Below, one piece after another: positions 63,601 to 64,000 of a DNA stretch of 64,000 bases. The DNA lies in assembly GCA_028023455.1 (NCBI GenBank), contig JAQFVV010006621.1:371452-435451 (forward strand), written 5' to 3'. The DNA comes from Epiperipatus broadwayi (Eukaryota > Onychophora > Udeonychophora > Euonychophora > Peripatidae). The notes beneath the pieces were generated by a model. The model searched no databases and was not told the DNA's origin. It was given only the letters and a program-made list of their open reading frames with translations. Position 1 is the first letter of the stretch. Every line of letters starts with the position of its first letter. A program made the position numbers and the translations under genes.

Positions 63601-64000
63601 TCTTTTTTTAAAAAATACATATCTTTATTTTTTTAATATTTCCAGCAATAAAATCATTTTACTCTATCATGATTAAAATAAATATTCTTTTTTATGCTTA
63701 TTCATTCTTCTACAATATGTTAAAAGTGGATAGCAACTAGTCCATATTTTAAATAGTAGAGATATAACAGAAAAATATCAACATATATTAAAATTCAGAT
63801 ACTTTAACCCTCTAGCTTAATTGAAGATTAAAGGTTGTTTATGAAATGCATAAATTGTAAAAGAGGTGAAATGCATAAATAGGGAATGATGGTAATCTGT
63901 GTTTTTATACTGGTGGATAGTTTCAATATGATGAAATTAAGATGAAGATGGAATGACAAATATAATGCAAAAACCTTCCCAAAATTGTTTGCTTTTCTCT
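60658..64000. other. 3.3 kb without a supportable gene
   Basis: A possible third, partial copy of repeat C lies at about 60735-60840. From about 62820 to 63700 the plus strand is strongly T/C-rich, so the minus strand is purine-rich, with many T-runs. I could not read a protein from either strand. Confidence 0.5.

Overview
This window is very AT-rich animal DNA from an invertebrate, most likely an arthropod; I cannot name the species. The clues are spliceosomal-genome-style sparseness, long (TA)n tracts, and the mobile-element mix: a Ty3/gypsy LTR element with a tRNA-Lys-type primer site, RTE-clade LINEs, hAT and Tc1/mariner DNA transposons, and hammerhead-ribozyme repeats of the kind carried by Penelope-like elements and metazoan retrozymes. 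I found no intact host gene. Almost every coding stretch that reads as protein is a decayed mobile-element gene.

Layout. 1-3.8 kb: gene-free DNA, then a long inverted repeat (2335-2924 / 3141-3782) whose arms both carry the 3' end of an RTE LINE. 3.8-11.6 kb: one full-length Ty3/gypsy element with 1.8 kb LTRs inserted at a (TA)n tract; gag, protease, reverse transcriptase, RNase H and integrase are all recognisable, but the RT catalytic motif is broken and there are frameshifts and stops. 11.6-16.7 kb: gene-poor, with a decayed minus-strand reading frame of unknown family (14594-15232). 16.77-19.63 kb: a non-autonomous hAT-type element with a perfect 8-bp target duplication. 20.2-21.35 kb: T-rich tandem repeats. 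22.5-23.2 kb and 27.8-29.2 kb: two more RTE copies, the second abutting a minus-strand coiled-coil (gag-like) relic. 33.2-41.2 kb: a cluster of palindromes and fold-back elements. 42.4-45.2 kb: the best RTE copy (one frameshift, one stop), starting 4-6 bases after a near-perfect palindrome. 47.9-48.8 kb: an internally deleted mariner-type element with clean 30-bp terminal repeats. 54.2-55.4 kb: a minus-strand LINE C-terminus of a different clade. The remaining roughly 20 kb hold no gene I can support.

The most notable find is at 40390-41172: two direct repeats exactly 460 bp apart, each encoding on the minus strand a hammerhead ribozyme motif with all the invariant core bases, a GUC cleavage triplet, a bipartite stem I and a 2-bp stem III. 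If transcribed, cleavage at both would release a 460-nt RNA, as in metazoan retrozymes. A diverged subfamily with a damaged hammerhead (35187-35232) sits in a fold-back 5 kb away. CpG decay recurs across the window (LTR pair, primer sites, hammerhead G8), which suggests that these repeats have been targets of DNA methylation.
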